In this document: positions 1 to 7,082 of the stretch, piece after piece
Position numbering within the stretch: the first letter of the stretch is position 1
How the letters are laid out: each line of letters starts with the position of its first letter
Source of the DNA: DATHWB01 sp035460965
GTDB taxonomy: Bacteria; Actinomycetota; Acidimicrobiia; Spongiisociales; ZC4RG35
Assembly: GCA_035460965.1 (NCBI GenBank)
Contig: DATHWB010000290.1
Span: forward strand, 1-27,792
DNA: 27,792 bases
Direction: 5' to 3'
Made by a program: the position numbers and the translations under genes
Notes under the pieces: generated by a model
Databases searched by the model: none
Told to the model about the DNA's origin: nothing
The model's input: only the letters and a program-made list of their open reading frames with translations

Positions 1-1000
1 CCTCGACCCAGCGCTCGTCCGAGTTGACACAGGGCACCAGCAGGAAGGCATCACCGCCCAACCGCTCCCATTGAGCACGTCCCCGGATGCCGATTTCCTC
101 GATCGTCTCCAGACAGTCGGCCGTGAACGAAGGCGTCAGGACCGCCAACCGCCGCACGCCGGCGTCGAACAGCTCGGGGAGGACCTTGTCGGTGTAGGGC
201 TCGATCCACTTCTGGCCGGCCAGGCGAGACTGGAACGTGGTGGAGGTGGAGTCGTCGCTCAGACCCAGGCGGGACACCAGCCCTCTGGTCGTGGCGAAGC
301 ACTGTGCCCGGTAACAGAAGGCGTTCTTCTCGTTCATCGAGTCACAGCACCAGGAGTTCTCCAGGCACCGGTCACCCGCCCGGTCGCTCTTGCGGATCTG
401 CTTCTCGGGCAGCCCGTGGTAGCTGAACACGACGTGGTCGGGCCGGAACTGGTCGAGCAGCGGTGCGGCGACTCCGGCGGCGGAGTCGAGGAATCCCGGA
501 TCGTCGAAGAACGACCCGACCGTGTGGACATCGGGCACGTTCCAGCGCGAGCCGATCACTTCCAGCGCCAGTTGCACGGCCGAGCCCCCGCTGGCGGAGG
601 CGTACTGGGGGAACTGGGGCAGGAGGACGATCTGCCGGCAGCCGGCCTGTTCCAGCTCGGCCACTGCTGAGCTGATGGAAGGGTGTCGGTAGCGCATGCC
701 GTAGGTCACCCGGTACCCGTCCCCGAGCACCGACTGCAGGCGGTCGGCGAGCGCTTCGGTGTGCAGGATCAGTGGCGACCCCCGGTCGGTCCACACCTTC
801 TCGTACGCCTCGGCCGAGCGGCGCGGGCGGAACGGGAGGATGACGGCGTTCAGGAGGAGCCACCTGGCCGGGGCGGGGAGGTCCAGCACCCGCGAGTCGG
901 ACAGGAACTCCCGCAAGTACGTGCGGACGTCTGAGACGTCGGTGGAATCCGGTGTTCCGAGCTGCAGGAGCAGTACACCGACGGGGGATGCTTCGACCAT
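1..1000 (-). CDS. hemH: Ferrochelatase (partial, 3' end outside window)
   Basis: Inserts ferrous iron (or oxidises/metallates the coproporphyrin equivalent in actinobacteria) in the last steps of haem synthesis. The 333 residues visible begin MVEASPVGVLLLQLGTP, with the family's N-terminal LLxLGTP-like strand. The ferrochelatase signature SYHGLPEKQIRK carries the catalytic His at residue 195, and the second signature SFTADCLETIEEI lies near the visible end. Between them is a cysteine-rich insert with Cys212, 218, 219, 229 and 234 (RCLENSWCC and FCYRAQC), resembling the internal [2Fe-2S] ligand set known in one ferrochelatase class. The ATG at 1000 is supported by TACGTT seven nt upstream and no Shine-Dalgarno, consistent with a leaderless mRNA. 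The gene runs off the left edge, so the C-terminus cannot be judged. It diverges from the polymerase fusion at 1154. Confidence 0.95.
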   Translation of the reverse strand, partial: MVEASPVGVLLLQLGTPDSTDVSDVRTYLREFLSDSRVLDLPAPARWLLLNAVILPFRPRRSAEAYEKVWTDRGSPLILHTEALADRLQSVLGDGYRVTYGMRYRHPSISSAVAELEQAGCRQIVLLPQFPQYASASGGSAVQLALEVIGSRWNVPDVHTVGSFFDDPGFLDSAAGVAAPLLDQFRPDHVVFSYHGLPEKQIRKSDRAGDRCLENSWCCDSMNEKNAFCYRAQCFATTRGLVSRLGLSDDSTSTTFQSRLAGQKWIEPYTDKVLPELFDAGVRRLAVLTPSFTADCLETIEEIGIRGRAQWERLGGDAFLLVPCVNSDERWVE

Positions 1001-1007
1001 CCCCCGA

Positions 1008-1013
1008 AACGTA
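1008..1013 (-). promoter_or_regulatory. Leaderless -10 hexamer of hemH
   Basis: On the minus strand TACGTT is followed by exactly 7 nt (TCGGGGG) and then the hemH ATG. There is no purine-rich ribosome binding site in the gap. The same TANNNT-N7-start layout recurs at several other genes in this window. Confidence 0.55.
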
Positions 1014-1053
1014 TCCGCCTCCCGACCCGACCCGTAGTCGGGACCGATCCTCC

Positions 1054-1140
1054 CCGTACCCAGGGTTCCTGGGTACGCCGGCGTACCCAGGAACCCTGGG
1101 TACGGAGGTACGCCGGCGTACCTTTCGGCCCACAGAACGG
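1054..1140. repeat. Palindromic interspersed repeat, copy A (52-bp perfect palindrome plus tail)
   Basis: Positions 1054-1105 form a perfect 52-bp palindrome centred between 1079 and 1080. It is built from two inverted modules GTACCCAGG-N3-CCTGGGTAC joined by GGGTACGCCGGCGTACCC. A further palindrome GGTACGCCGGCGTACC (1107-1122) and the tail GGCCCACAGAACGG (1127-1140) follow. Bases 1055-1087 are identical, 33 of 33, to 10586-10618 in copy B, and the tail is also shared. The repeat lies between two divergent genes, so it cannot be a simple transcription terminator. Confidence 0.9.
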
Positions 1141-1153
1141 TGGGGCCACCACA

Positions 1154-2965
1154 ATGTCGGCAATGCTCACCTACGGGATATCCGGTCTGCCCCCCGACGA
1201 CGTCTCCCACGAGGAGTACCTGGACCGGCTCGTCGAGGCCGGCCACGGAGCGTTCGAACTCGGGTTCACCTCCGGATTCCCCTGGAAGGAGAAGCAGTGC
1301 GCCGCCTTCGGGGCACTGGCCGCGGCGCGGGGAATCGCACTGAGCGCCCACGCCCCCTACTTCGGGTCTCTCACGGTGTCCGACGAGGACCGCGCCAAGC
1401 AGACGGTGGCCGCCATCGAACACACGATGAAGCTCGGGGCGGAACTGGGTGCATCCATCATCTGTGCCCACCCGGGCGCCAAGGGTGAGCACACCTCGGA
1501 GGAACTGTTCGAGATGATCCGCCGCCGCCTCGACTGGATCGGCTCGAAAGTGGGCGGTCTCGGCGTGTCGCTCGGGTTGGAGACGGCGGGCAACGACCGC
1601 GGCTTCGGCACGCTCGGCGACATCGCGGTCCTCTCCGCCGAATACCCGTTCGTCCGTCCGATCGTCGACTGGGCCCACGTCCACGCCATGACCGGAGGCG
1701 GGCTCACCTCGATGGACGCGTTCGCGGCCGTCCTCGGATTCGTCCGCGAGTCGTTCGACCCGGTGAAGGTCAGCCCGCTCCAGTGTCAGTTCAGCGACAA
1801 CGTGTTCGGGCCCCACGGCGAGATCAAACACACCGCCTATGGCGAGGGGACGTTGCGGATCGCCCCTCTCGTCGAGGCGGCGATGGCGACGGACATGCCG
1901 ATGGTCGTGATCTCCGAGTCCCGGGACGACGACAGTCACCGAGTGATCTGGGAGGAGATGCGCGCAGCGATCGCCGCCGGATCGGCTCCCCCGGGCACCC
2001 CCATCTCGGCTCGACTGACCGAGGCACCCGCCACGGTCCGGGTCGAGAAACAGTCGGACCGCTGGAGGCTGCTTCAGAGCCCGCGACCCCTGACGTTCAG
2101 CAACATCGACAAACCCCTGTTTCCGGAAGGATTCACCAAAGGCGACCTCGTCCAGTACTACGCCTCCGTGTCGGGTCTCCTGCTCCCGCACCTGGCCGGA
2201 CGGCCGCTGTCGATGTCCCGCTATCCCGACGGCATCGACGGCCCCTCCTTCTACGAGAAGCGCGCTCCCGGCCACCAGCCTGAGTGGATGGCGACCGGCA
2301 CCGTCCACTCCGACTCGATGGGGGGTGACATCGAGTTCCTGCTGGCCGACTCCCCGCAGGCTCTCATGTGGTTCGCCAACATGGGCTGCATCGAGATGCA
2401 CCCATTCCACTCCCGGGTCGAGAACCTCGACCACCCCGACCTGGCGATCTTCGATCTCGACCCGGCAGAGGGATCGACCTGGGAGCAGGTGATCACCACC
2501 GCCGGGATGGTGCGCACGATTCTCGGCCAACTCGACCTGGTCGGCGTCCCCAAGCTGTCAGGATCGAAGGGAATGCACGTCTACGTCCCCTTGGATCCGG
2601 TCCACACCCACGACCGGGTGAGACGGTTCGTGGGGGCCATCGGGGAATTGCTGGCGGCCGCCAACCCCGACGACGTGACGATGGCCTGGGACATCCCGAA
2701 GCGGAAGGGGCGAGTCTTCATCGACCACAACCGCAACGCATTCGGACAGACCATCGCGTCGGTGTACTCGGTGCGGCCGCGGCCAGGGGCCCCGGTGTCC
2801 ATCCCCTTGCGGTGGGAGGAGGTCGGCGAGGTCCGCAACGGCCACTACACCATCGAGAACCTGTGGGGCAGGCTGCGAGCAACCGGCGACCTGTTCGCCG
2901 GCGTGCTCGACACGCCGCAGCGACTCGATGCCGCCGAGGAGCGGCTGGGGTTGGCGCCGGCTTGA
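1154..2965 (+). CDS. Endonuclease IV-like TIM barrel fused to LigD-type primase-polymerase
   Basis: A 603-residue two-domain protein. Residues about 1-285 are a xylose-isomerase-like TIM barrel of the Nfo (AP endonuclease IV) family. Likely metal ligands are His66 (SAHAPYF), His106 (CAHPG), Glu143 (GLETAG), Asp172 and His175 (VDWAHVH), His226 (IKHTAYGEG) and Glu255 (VISES). The position expected to be the next His ligand is Gln212 (QCQFSDN). Residues about 305-600 are the polymerase domain of LigD-type NHEJ proteins, with D434-x-D436 (FDLDP), SGSKGMH (469-475) and Asp524 (VFIDHN), so the catalytic triad of the archaeo-eukaryotic primase fold is intact. The expected roles are incision at abasic sites plus gap or end filling. 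No ligase domain, Ku or phosphoesterase domain is present nearby. ATG 1154 is taken as start, and ATG 1163 is possible; no strong Shine-Dalgarno is seen for either. Confidence 0.9.
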   Translation: MSAMLTYGISGLPPDDVSHEEYLDRLVEAGHGAFELGFTSGFPWKEKQCAAFGALAAARGIALSAHAPYFGSLTVSDEDRAKQTVAAIEHTMKLGAELGASIICAHPGAKGEHTSEELFEMIRRRLDWIGSKVGGLGVSLGLETAGNDRGFGTLGDIAVLSAEYPFVRPIVDWAHVHAMTGGGLTSMDAFAAVLGFVRESFDPVKVSPLQCQFSDNVFGPHGEIKHTAYGEGTLRIAPLVEAAMATDMPMVVISESRDDDSHRVIWEEMRAAIAAGSAPPGTPISARLTEAPATVRVEKQSDRWRLLQSPRPLTFSNIDKPLFPEGFTKGDLVQYYASVSGLLLPHLAGRPLSMSRYPDGIDGPSFYEKRAPGHQPEWMATGTVHSDSMGGDIEFLLADSPQALMWFANMGCIEMHPFHSRVENLDHPDLAIFDLDPAEGSTWEQVITTAGMVRTILGQLDLVGVPKLSGSKGMHVYVPLDPVHTHDRVRRFVGAIGELLAAANPDDVTMAWDIPKRKGRVFIDHNRNAFGQTIASVYSVRPRPGAPVSIPLRWEEVGEVRNGHYTIENLWGRLRATGDLFAGVLDTPQRLDAAEERLGLAPA

Positions 2966-2996
2966 TCTCGTCCCGACACCGTCTCGCTCGGCCGCG

Positions 2997-3002
2997 TAGG
3001 CT
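2997..3002 (+). promoter_or_regulatory. Candidate -10 element of the HisA-like gene
   Basis: TAGGCT lies in the 64-bp gap after the polymerase fusion. It would leave a leader of about 20 nt containing the strong Shine-Dalgarno GGAGGAAAC (3021-3029) before the GTG at 3030. It is weaker evidence than the leaderless cases because the spacing to the start is not diagnostic. Confidence 0.35.
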
Positions 3003-3029
3003 CGGCCCGGACCAGCGGTTGGAGGAAAC

Positions 3030-4034
3030 GTGGATCTCTACGCCCGTGTGAACATCCTGGAGGGCAGATCGGTCCGCCTCCCGCGGGGTGACGTCTCGAA
3101 TGCGATCACTCTCGACAACGATCCGATCTCGCGGGCGCGCACGTGGCGCGAGCAGGGAGCGGACGCCATTCACGTCGTCGATCTGGATGCGGCCGCCCGG
3201 GGCGACTACCGGAACCGGGACCTCATCGACCGTCTGATCAAGGCCGTGGACGGCCCGGTGCAGGTGGCCGGCGGCGTGCGTTCCCACGTGGAGGCGGCGC
3301 GCCTCATCGATGCCGGCGCCTGGCGGGTGGTGATGGGCACTGCCGCGATCGAGGACCAGAACATGGTCTGGGATCTGTGCCGCGATCACCCGGACAAGAT
3401 CGTGGTGTCGCTGGACGTCCGTCCCAACGAGGAGATCGCCACACGCGGCTGGACGAAGAACTCGGGCCGATTCCTGGAGGAGGTGCTGCTCGAGATGAGC
3501 TCGGCGGGAGCGGTCTCGTTCCTCATCGCCGAGGCAGGACGGGACGCCCTGATCGAGCCGCCGGACAAGAAGATCCTGGCCGAGGCGCTGCGGACGGTAT
3601 CCGAGCCGGTGATCGCGGCGGGCGGGGTGAGGAACCTGGACGATCTGCGGGAGATACTGGGGATCGAAGAGAACGAACGGAGACTGGGCGGCGTCGTCGT
3701 GGGCCGCGAAGTGACCCACGGTCGGTTCACCCTCGGCGAGGCGAAGGCAGTGATCGAGGAGGGGCCGGTGGTCAGGCCGGCCGCACCGACGACGAGTCCG
3801 GTCGTCGAACCGGCACTCAGTCCGGCACAGACCCGGCAGGTCGAGCGCTACCGCGAGCTGGCGGCCGAGATGGAGAAGGGCGCCTCCCACGCCCGCACCG
3901 CGGCCAAGCGGATCAAGGAGGGGAACCAGCCCCGCGACGCAGCCCACGGTTTCGCGGTGCGGGGGCATCTCGTCAGGGCCCAGGACATCCTCGACGAGAT
4001 CGCGGCCGAACACGCCGATCGAGCGGAGTCCTAG
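3030..4034 (+). CDS. HisA/HisF-family TIM-barrel protein with altered active site and C-terminal helical extension
   Basis: A 334-residue protein. Residues 1-250 match the phosphoribosyl-formimino isomerase (HisA) fold: RGDVSNAITLDNDP, HVVDLDAAARG, VAGGVRS, VVSLDVRP, VIAAGGVR and GVVVGREV are recognisable half-barrel and phosphate-loop elements. The first catalytic residue of HisA, Asp8, is Asn8 here (ARVNILEG), and the usual T-D-I-x-x-D-G loop of the second half-barrel reads LIAEAGRDALIEPPD. The second catalytic Asp is retained in SLDVRP. A proline-rich linker (about 253-275) leads to a charged helical tail (about 276-334) not found in ordinary HisA. The GTG start has GGAGG at optimal spacing. 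No other his gene is in the window. It may be the organism's HisA or a paralogue with another substrate. Confidence 0.75.
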   Translation: MDLYARVNILEGRSVRLPRGDVSNAITLDNDPISRARTWREQGADAIHVVDLDAAARGDYRNRDLIDRLIKAVDGPVQVAGGVRSHVEAARLIDAGAWRVVMGTAAIEDQNMVWDLCRDHPDKIVVSLDVRPNEEIATRGWTKNSGRFLEEVLLEMSSAGAVSFLIAEAGRDALIEPPDKKILAEALRTVSEPVIAAGGVRNLDDLREILGIEENERRLGGVVVGREVTHGRFTLGEAKAVIEEGPVVRPAAPTTSPVVEPALSPAQTRQVERYRELAAEMEKGASHARTAAKRIKEGNQPRDAAHGFAVRGHLVRAQDILDEIAAEHADRAES

Positions 4035-4789
4035 GCACCGAGCTTCGATGCCACGAACTCGTTCCACGTCGCTCCCGAATGGTCCCGCGTCTCGGTGAGG
4101 TTCGCACCGGCCCGGAACGCCGCCCCGGTCACCCCCGGGATGTTGACCCCGACCACTCGCCGCCGCCGTCCCAGTGCTCGCGACACCGATTGGGCCAGCT
4201 CCTTGGCGTCGTAGACGGTGGGCCCTCCCACGTCCGGCAGTCTGCCCACCTCACCGGCCTCGGCCGCCTCCAGCATCAGCCGGGCCGCCACGTCGGTGTC
4301 GAGCACCTGAAATCGGGTGTCGTTGGGGACGATGGTCACGACGGGGGGTCGGGTGAGGACGTCGAGGAACTTCCAGAGCAGCTCGTGGAACTGCGTGTAC
4401 CGCTGGATCGTGAAGCGACATCCGGAGGAGGCGAGTACCTCCTCTGCGCGGGTCTTCGACCGGTAATACCCGAGGGGGATCAGGTCGGACCCGACGATGC
4501 CGGGGAACACGAGCAGCGCCCCGGACGTGGCGGCGGTCGCCGCCACATGTCGGGTGCCGGCGATGTCCGTGGTCCGGTGCCGCCGCGGGTTGGATGCGCA
4601 GTGGAGGATCACCTCGGCGCCTGCTCCAGCGGCCTCCAGGCCATCGCCCGAGACCACGTCACCGCGCAACCAGCCGTCACCGGGCCGGTCGGAGCGACTC
4701 AGCTTGCGGACGGAGTGGCCGCGCTCCTCGGCGAGGGCTGCGACCCGGCGGCCGAGCATGCCGGATGCGCCGGTCACCAGGAACTCCAT
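4031..4789 (-). CDS. NAD(P)-binding epimerase/NmrA-like atypical SDR
   Basis: A 252-residue atypical short-chain dehydrogenase. The N-terminal Rossmann motif TGASGMLGRRVAA (residues about 6-18) binds NAD(P). HCASNP, FPGIVGSD, YYRSKTRAEEVL (a degenerate YxxxK region) and IQRYTQFHELL are typical of NAD-dependent epimerase/NmrA-like proteins that resemble complex I subunit NDUFA9. The substrate cannot be predicted. Its stop overlaps the end of the convergent HisA-like gene by 4 bp. The ATG at 4789 lies 7 nt from TAGATT, which is one half of a symmetric palindrome shared with the divergent molybdoenzyme gene, so the two may be co-regulated. Confidence 0.85.
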   Translation of the reverse strand: MEFLVTGASGMLGRRVAALAEERGHSVRKLSRSDRPGDGWLRGDVVSGDGLEAAGAGAEVILHCASNPRRHRTTDIAGTRHVAATAATSGALLVFPGIVGSDLIPLGYYRSKTRAEEVLASSGCRFTIQRYTQFHELLWKFLDVLTRPPVVTIVPNDTRFQVLDTDVAARLMLEAAEAGEVGRLPDVGGPTVYDAKELAQSVSRALGRRRRVVGVNIPGVTGAAFRAGANLTETRDHSGATWNEFVASKLGA

Positions 4790-4792
4790 CCG

Positions 4793-4816
4793 GCGGAATC
4801 TACCGGTAGATTCCGC
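4793..4816. promoter_or_regulatory. 24-bp perfect palindrome carrying two outward-facing -10 hexamers
   Basis: The core GGAATCTACCGGTAGATTCC (4795-4814) extends by GC at each end to a 24-bp perfect palindrome centred between 4804 and 4805. Each strand presents TAGATT (4807-4812 plus, 4802-4797 minus). The minus copy is 7 nt from the ATG at 4789. The plus copy is followed by a short leader with GGAGGAG (4831-4837) before the ATG at 4842. It could act as a bidirectional promoter, an operator, or both. Confidence 0.6.
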
Positions 4817-4841
4817 GCCGGATCCGTACCGGAGGAGCCTG

Positions 4842-7052
4842 ATGACGCGGACCGCCTATCGAACCTGCCCGCTGTGCGAGGCCACCTGCGGTCTCGAGAT
4901 CACGGTCGAAGAGGGCGGGGTGAAGTTGATTCGGGGCGATCGCGACAACCCGTTCTCGGGAGGCTTTCTCTGCCCGAAGGGCACGACGCTGGGACGCCTG
5001 CACGACGATCCCGATCGCATCCGGACTCCGCTCGTCAAGCGCGGCGGAGCATTCGTCGAGGTGAGCTGGTCGGAGGCGCTCGCCGAGATCGATCGGCGCC
5101 TGCGGGCGGTGTTCGAGTCGCACGGGCGTGACGCGGTGGCGCTCTACGTGGGCAACCCGAACGCCCACGGTTTCCACAACCTGCTGGCGATCAGGCCGTT
5201 TGCCAAGGCCCTCGGGACTCGCAACATCTACACGGCGGACACTGTCGACCAGATCCCGAAGCACGTGGCGTGCGCGTACATGTTCGGCCATCCTGCCGCC
5301 ATCCCGGTCCCGGACGTGGACAGGACCGACTTCCTGTTGATGCTCGGAGCCAATCCGCTGGAGTCGAACGGAAGCCTTGCCACCGCCCCGGACTGGCCGG
5401 GACGGCTGCAGGCTCTGCGAGACCGGGGAGGTGAGCTCGTCGTCGTCGACCCGCGGCGGACCAAGACCGCCGACATGGCGACGCGCCACATCGCCATCCG
5501 CCCGGGCACCGACGCCGCCTGGCTGACGTCGTTGATCCACGCCATCTTCGAGGAGGAGCTCGTCTCCCTCGAGATGGTGCCGGTGGAGGGCCTCGACGAG
5601 GTTCGCCGGATGGTGGGGGGCTTCGCCCCGGAGGTCACGGCATCCTTCACCGATGTCGCGGCCGATGTCACCAGGGAGATCGCCCGGGATCTGGCCGCTG
5701 CCCCGTCGGCGTGCGTGTACGGCCGCCTCGGCACCCACACCGTCGAGTACGGGACACTGGCCGCATGGGCGGTGGACGTGCTGAACGTCATCACGGGAAA
5801 CCTCGACCGTCCTGGTGGGGCCATGTTCCCCATCGGTCTGCACCAGCCCGCCCGGCGACAGTCCCGACCGTTCCGGCAGGGGCGGTTCCATAGCCGCGTG
5901 CGAAACCTCCCCGAGACCATGGGTGAGCTGCCCGTGGCCACCCTCGCGGATGAGATCCTCACCCCCGGCGACGGCCGGGTTCGGGCGCTCGTCACCATCG
6001 CCGGCAACCCGGTGCTGACCACGCCTCATGCGGGCAGACTCGACGAGGCGCTGGCCGATCTGGAGTTCATGGTGTCGGTCGACCTCTATGTCAACGAGAC
6101 GACCAGGCATGCCGACGTCGTCCTGCCGGGTCGGTCGGCGCTCGAGAAGTCCCACTACGACCTCTCGTTCACGGCGTTCTCGCTGCGGGAGTACGCCATG
6201 TACTCACCCGCCGTCTTCGAGCACGACGGGCTCTCCGAGTTCGAGGCGATCGTGGCGCTCACCGGGATCGCAGCCGGGATGGGACCCGACATCGACCCGA
6301 CGACCCTCTCAGAGGCGGCACTCGTCTCCCAGGTCCAGACCGCCGTGTCTGACCCGGCCTCCCCGATCCACGGCCGCGACCCGGACGAGATCATGAAGGA
6401 ACTGGCGCCGTGGCCGATACCCGAGAGGTTCCTCGACTTCATGATCCGCACCGGCCATCGGGGTGACGGGTTCGGATCGAACCCGGAGGGGATGACACTG
6501 CAGCTTCTGTCTGAGTCACCGCACGGGATCGACTTCGGTGCACTGACTCCCCGTTTCGCCGACGCCGTCACCACGCCCTCCGGCAGGGTGGAACTGGCGC
6601 CGGAGCCGATCCTGTCCGACATTCCCAGGCTGCAGGAAGCTGTGAACCGGGCCCCTACCGACTCGATCGTGCTGGTCGGCAGGAGGGATCTACGGTCCAA
6701 CAACTCGTGGCTCCACAACGTGGAGGTGCTCGTGCGCGGCAAGGAGCGGTGCACGTTGCACGTCCATCCCGACGACGCCCGCCGCATCGGGATCGAGGAC
6801 GGGGATCCCGTGACGGTCCGATCGGTCGTCGGGGAACTGACTGCTACCGCCGAGGTCACCGACACCGTTCGCCCCGGCGTGGTGAGCCTGCCGTACGGCT
6901 GGGGCCACGACGCCGATGGATCCAGGCTGTCGGTGGCTTCGGCTCGGCCCGGGGTGAACGTCAACCTGTTGACCGATCACACCCGAATCGATCCGCTGTC
7001 GGGCAATGCCGTGCTGAACGCGATCCCGGTGGAGCTGGCCGCCGCACGGTGA
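4842..7052 (+). CDS. Molybdopterin-dependent oxidoreductase (DMSO reductase superfamily, function unknown)
   Basis: A 736-residue enzyme carrying a bis-MGD molybdenum or tungsten cofactor. An N-terminal [4Fe-4S] site is formed by Cys9, Cys12, Cys16 and Cys44 (CPLCEATC and FLCPKG). The body contains GNPNAHGFHN, LMLGANPLESNGS, VVVDPRRTKTADMA and PGTDAAWL of the MopB core. The C-terminal cofactor-binding domain includes RSNNSWLHNVE, VHPDDARRIGI and LPYGWGH. Where formate dehydrogenases have Cys or Sec as metal ligand the sequence reads TVDQIPKHV, so Asp136 is the best candidate ligand. This matches an uncharacterised MopB branch rather than classical formate dehydrogenase. There is no twin-arginine signal, so it is probably cytoplasmic. 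ATG 4842 is chosen over upstream in-frame starts because GGAGGAG sits 4-10 nt before it. No maturation or electron-partner subunit is adjacent. Confidence 0.9.
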   Translation: MTRTAYRTCPLCEATCGLEITVEEGGVKLIRGDRDNPFSGGFLCPKGTTLGRLHDDPDRIRTPLVKRGGAFVEVSWSEALAEIDRRLRAVFESHGRDAVALYVGNPNAHGFHNLLAIRPFAKALGTRNIYTADTVDQIPKHVACAYMFGHPAAIPVPDVDRTDFLLMLGANPLESNGSLATAPDWPGRLQALRDRGGELVVVDPRRTKTADMATRHIAIRPGTDAAWLTSLIHAIFEEELVSLEMVPVEGLDEVRRMVGGFAPEVTASFTDVAADVTREIARDLAAAPSACVYGRLGTHTVEYGTLAAWAVDVLNVITGNLDRPGGAMFPIGLHQPARRQSRPFRQGRFHSRVRNLPETMGELPVATLADEILTPGDGRVRALVTIAGNPVLTTPHAGRLDEALADLEFMVSVDLYVNETTRHADVVLPGRSALEKSHYDLSFTAFSLREYAMYSPAVFEHDGLSEFEAIVALTGIAAGMGPDIDPTTLSEAALVSQVQTAVSDPASPIHGRDPDEIMKELAPWPIPERFLDFMIRTGHRGDGFGSNPEGMTLQLLSESPHGIDFGALTPRFADAVTTPSGRVELAPEPILSDIPRLQEAVNRAPTDSIVLVGRRDLRSNNSWLHNVEVLVRGKERCTLHVHPDDARRIGIEDGDPVTVRSVVGELTATAEVTDTVRPGVVSLPYGWGHDADGSRLSVASARPGVNVNLLTDHTRIDPLSGNAVLNAIPVELAAAR

Positions 7053-7069
7053 GTCCGGGATCGGTGGGA

Positions 7070-7075
7070 TAACGT
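7070..7075 (+). promoter_or_regulatory. Leaderless -10 hexamer of metY
   Basis: TAACGT is followed by 7 nt (GACCGGC) and the ATG at 7083. This favours 7083 as start over the in-frame GTG at 7074. GTG 7074 would use GGTGGGA as a Shine-Dalgarno, so the choice is not fully settled. Confidence 0.5.
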
Positions 7076-7082
7076 GACCGGC

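Noticed and set aside
1040..1140. CRISPR-like repeat array
   Set aside because: The repeats are nested palindromes without regular unique spacers, and no cas gene is present.
1154..2965. Complete NHEJ locus (Ku plus LigD)
   Set aside because: No Ku, phosphoesterase or ATP-dependent ligase domain is encoded nearby; only the polymerase domain is present.
2718..4067. Long minus-strand open frame of about 449 codons opposite the polymerase end and the HisA-like gene
   Set aside because: It is antisense to two well-supported genes, has a composition rich in Arg, His and Asp typical of antisense reading in GC-rich DNA, and shows no recognisable family motif.
4497..4841. Extended N-terminus of the molybdoenzyme from an upstream in-frame start
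   Set aside because: The extra residues overlap the divergent epimerase gene, are low-complexity Arg/Pro/Ser sequence, and the ATG at 4842 has a strong Shine-Dalgarno immediately before the conserved cysteine motif.
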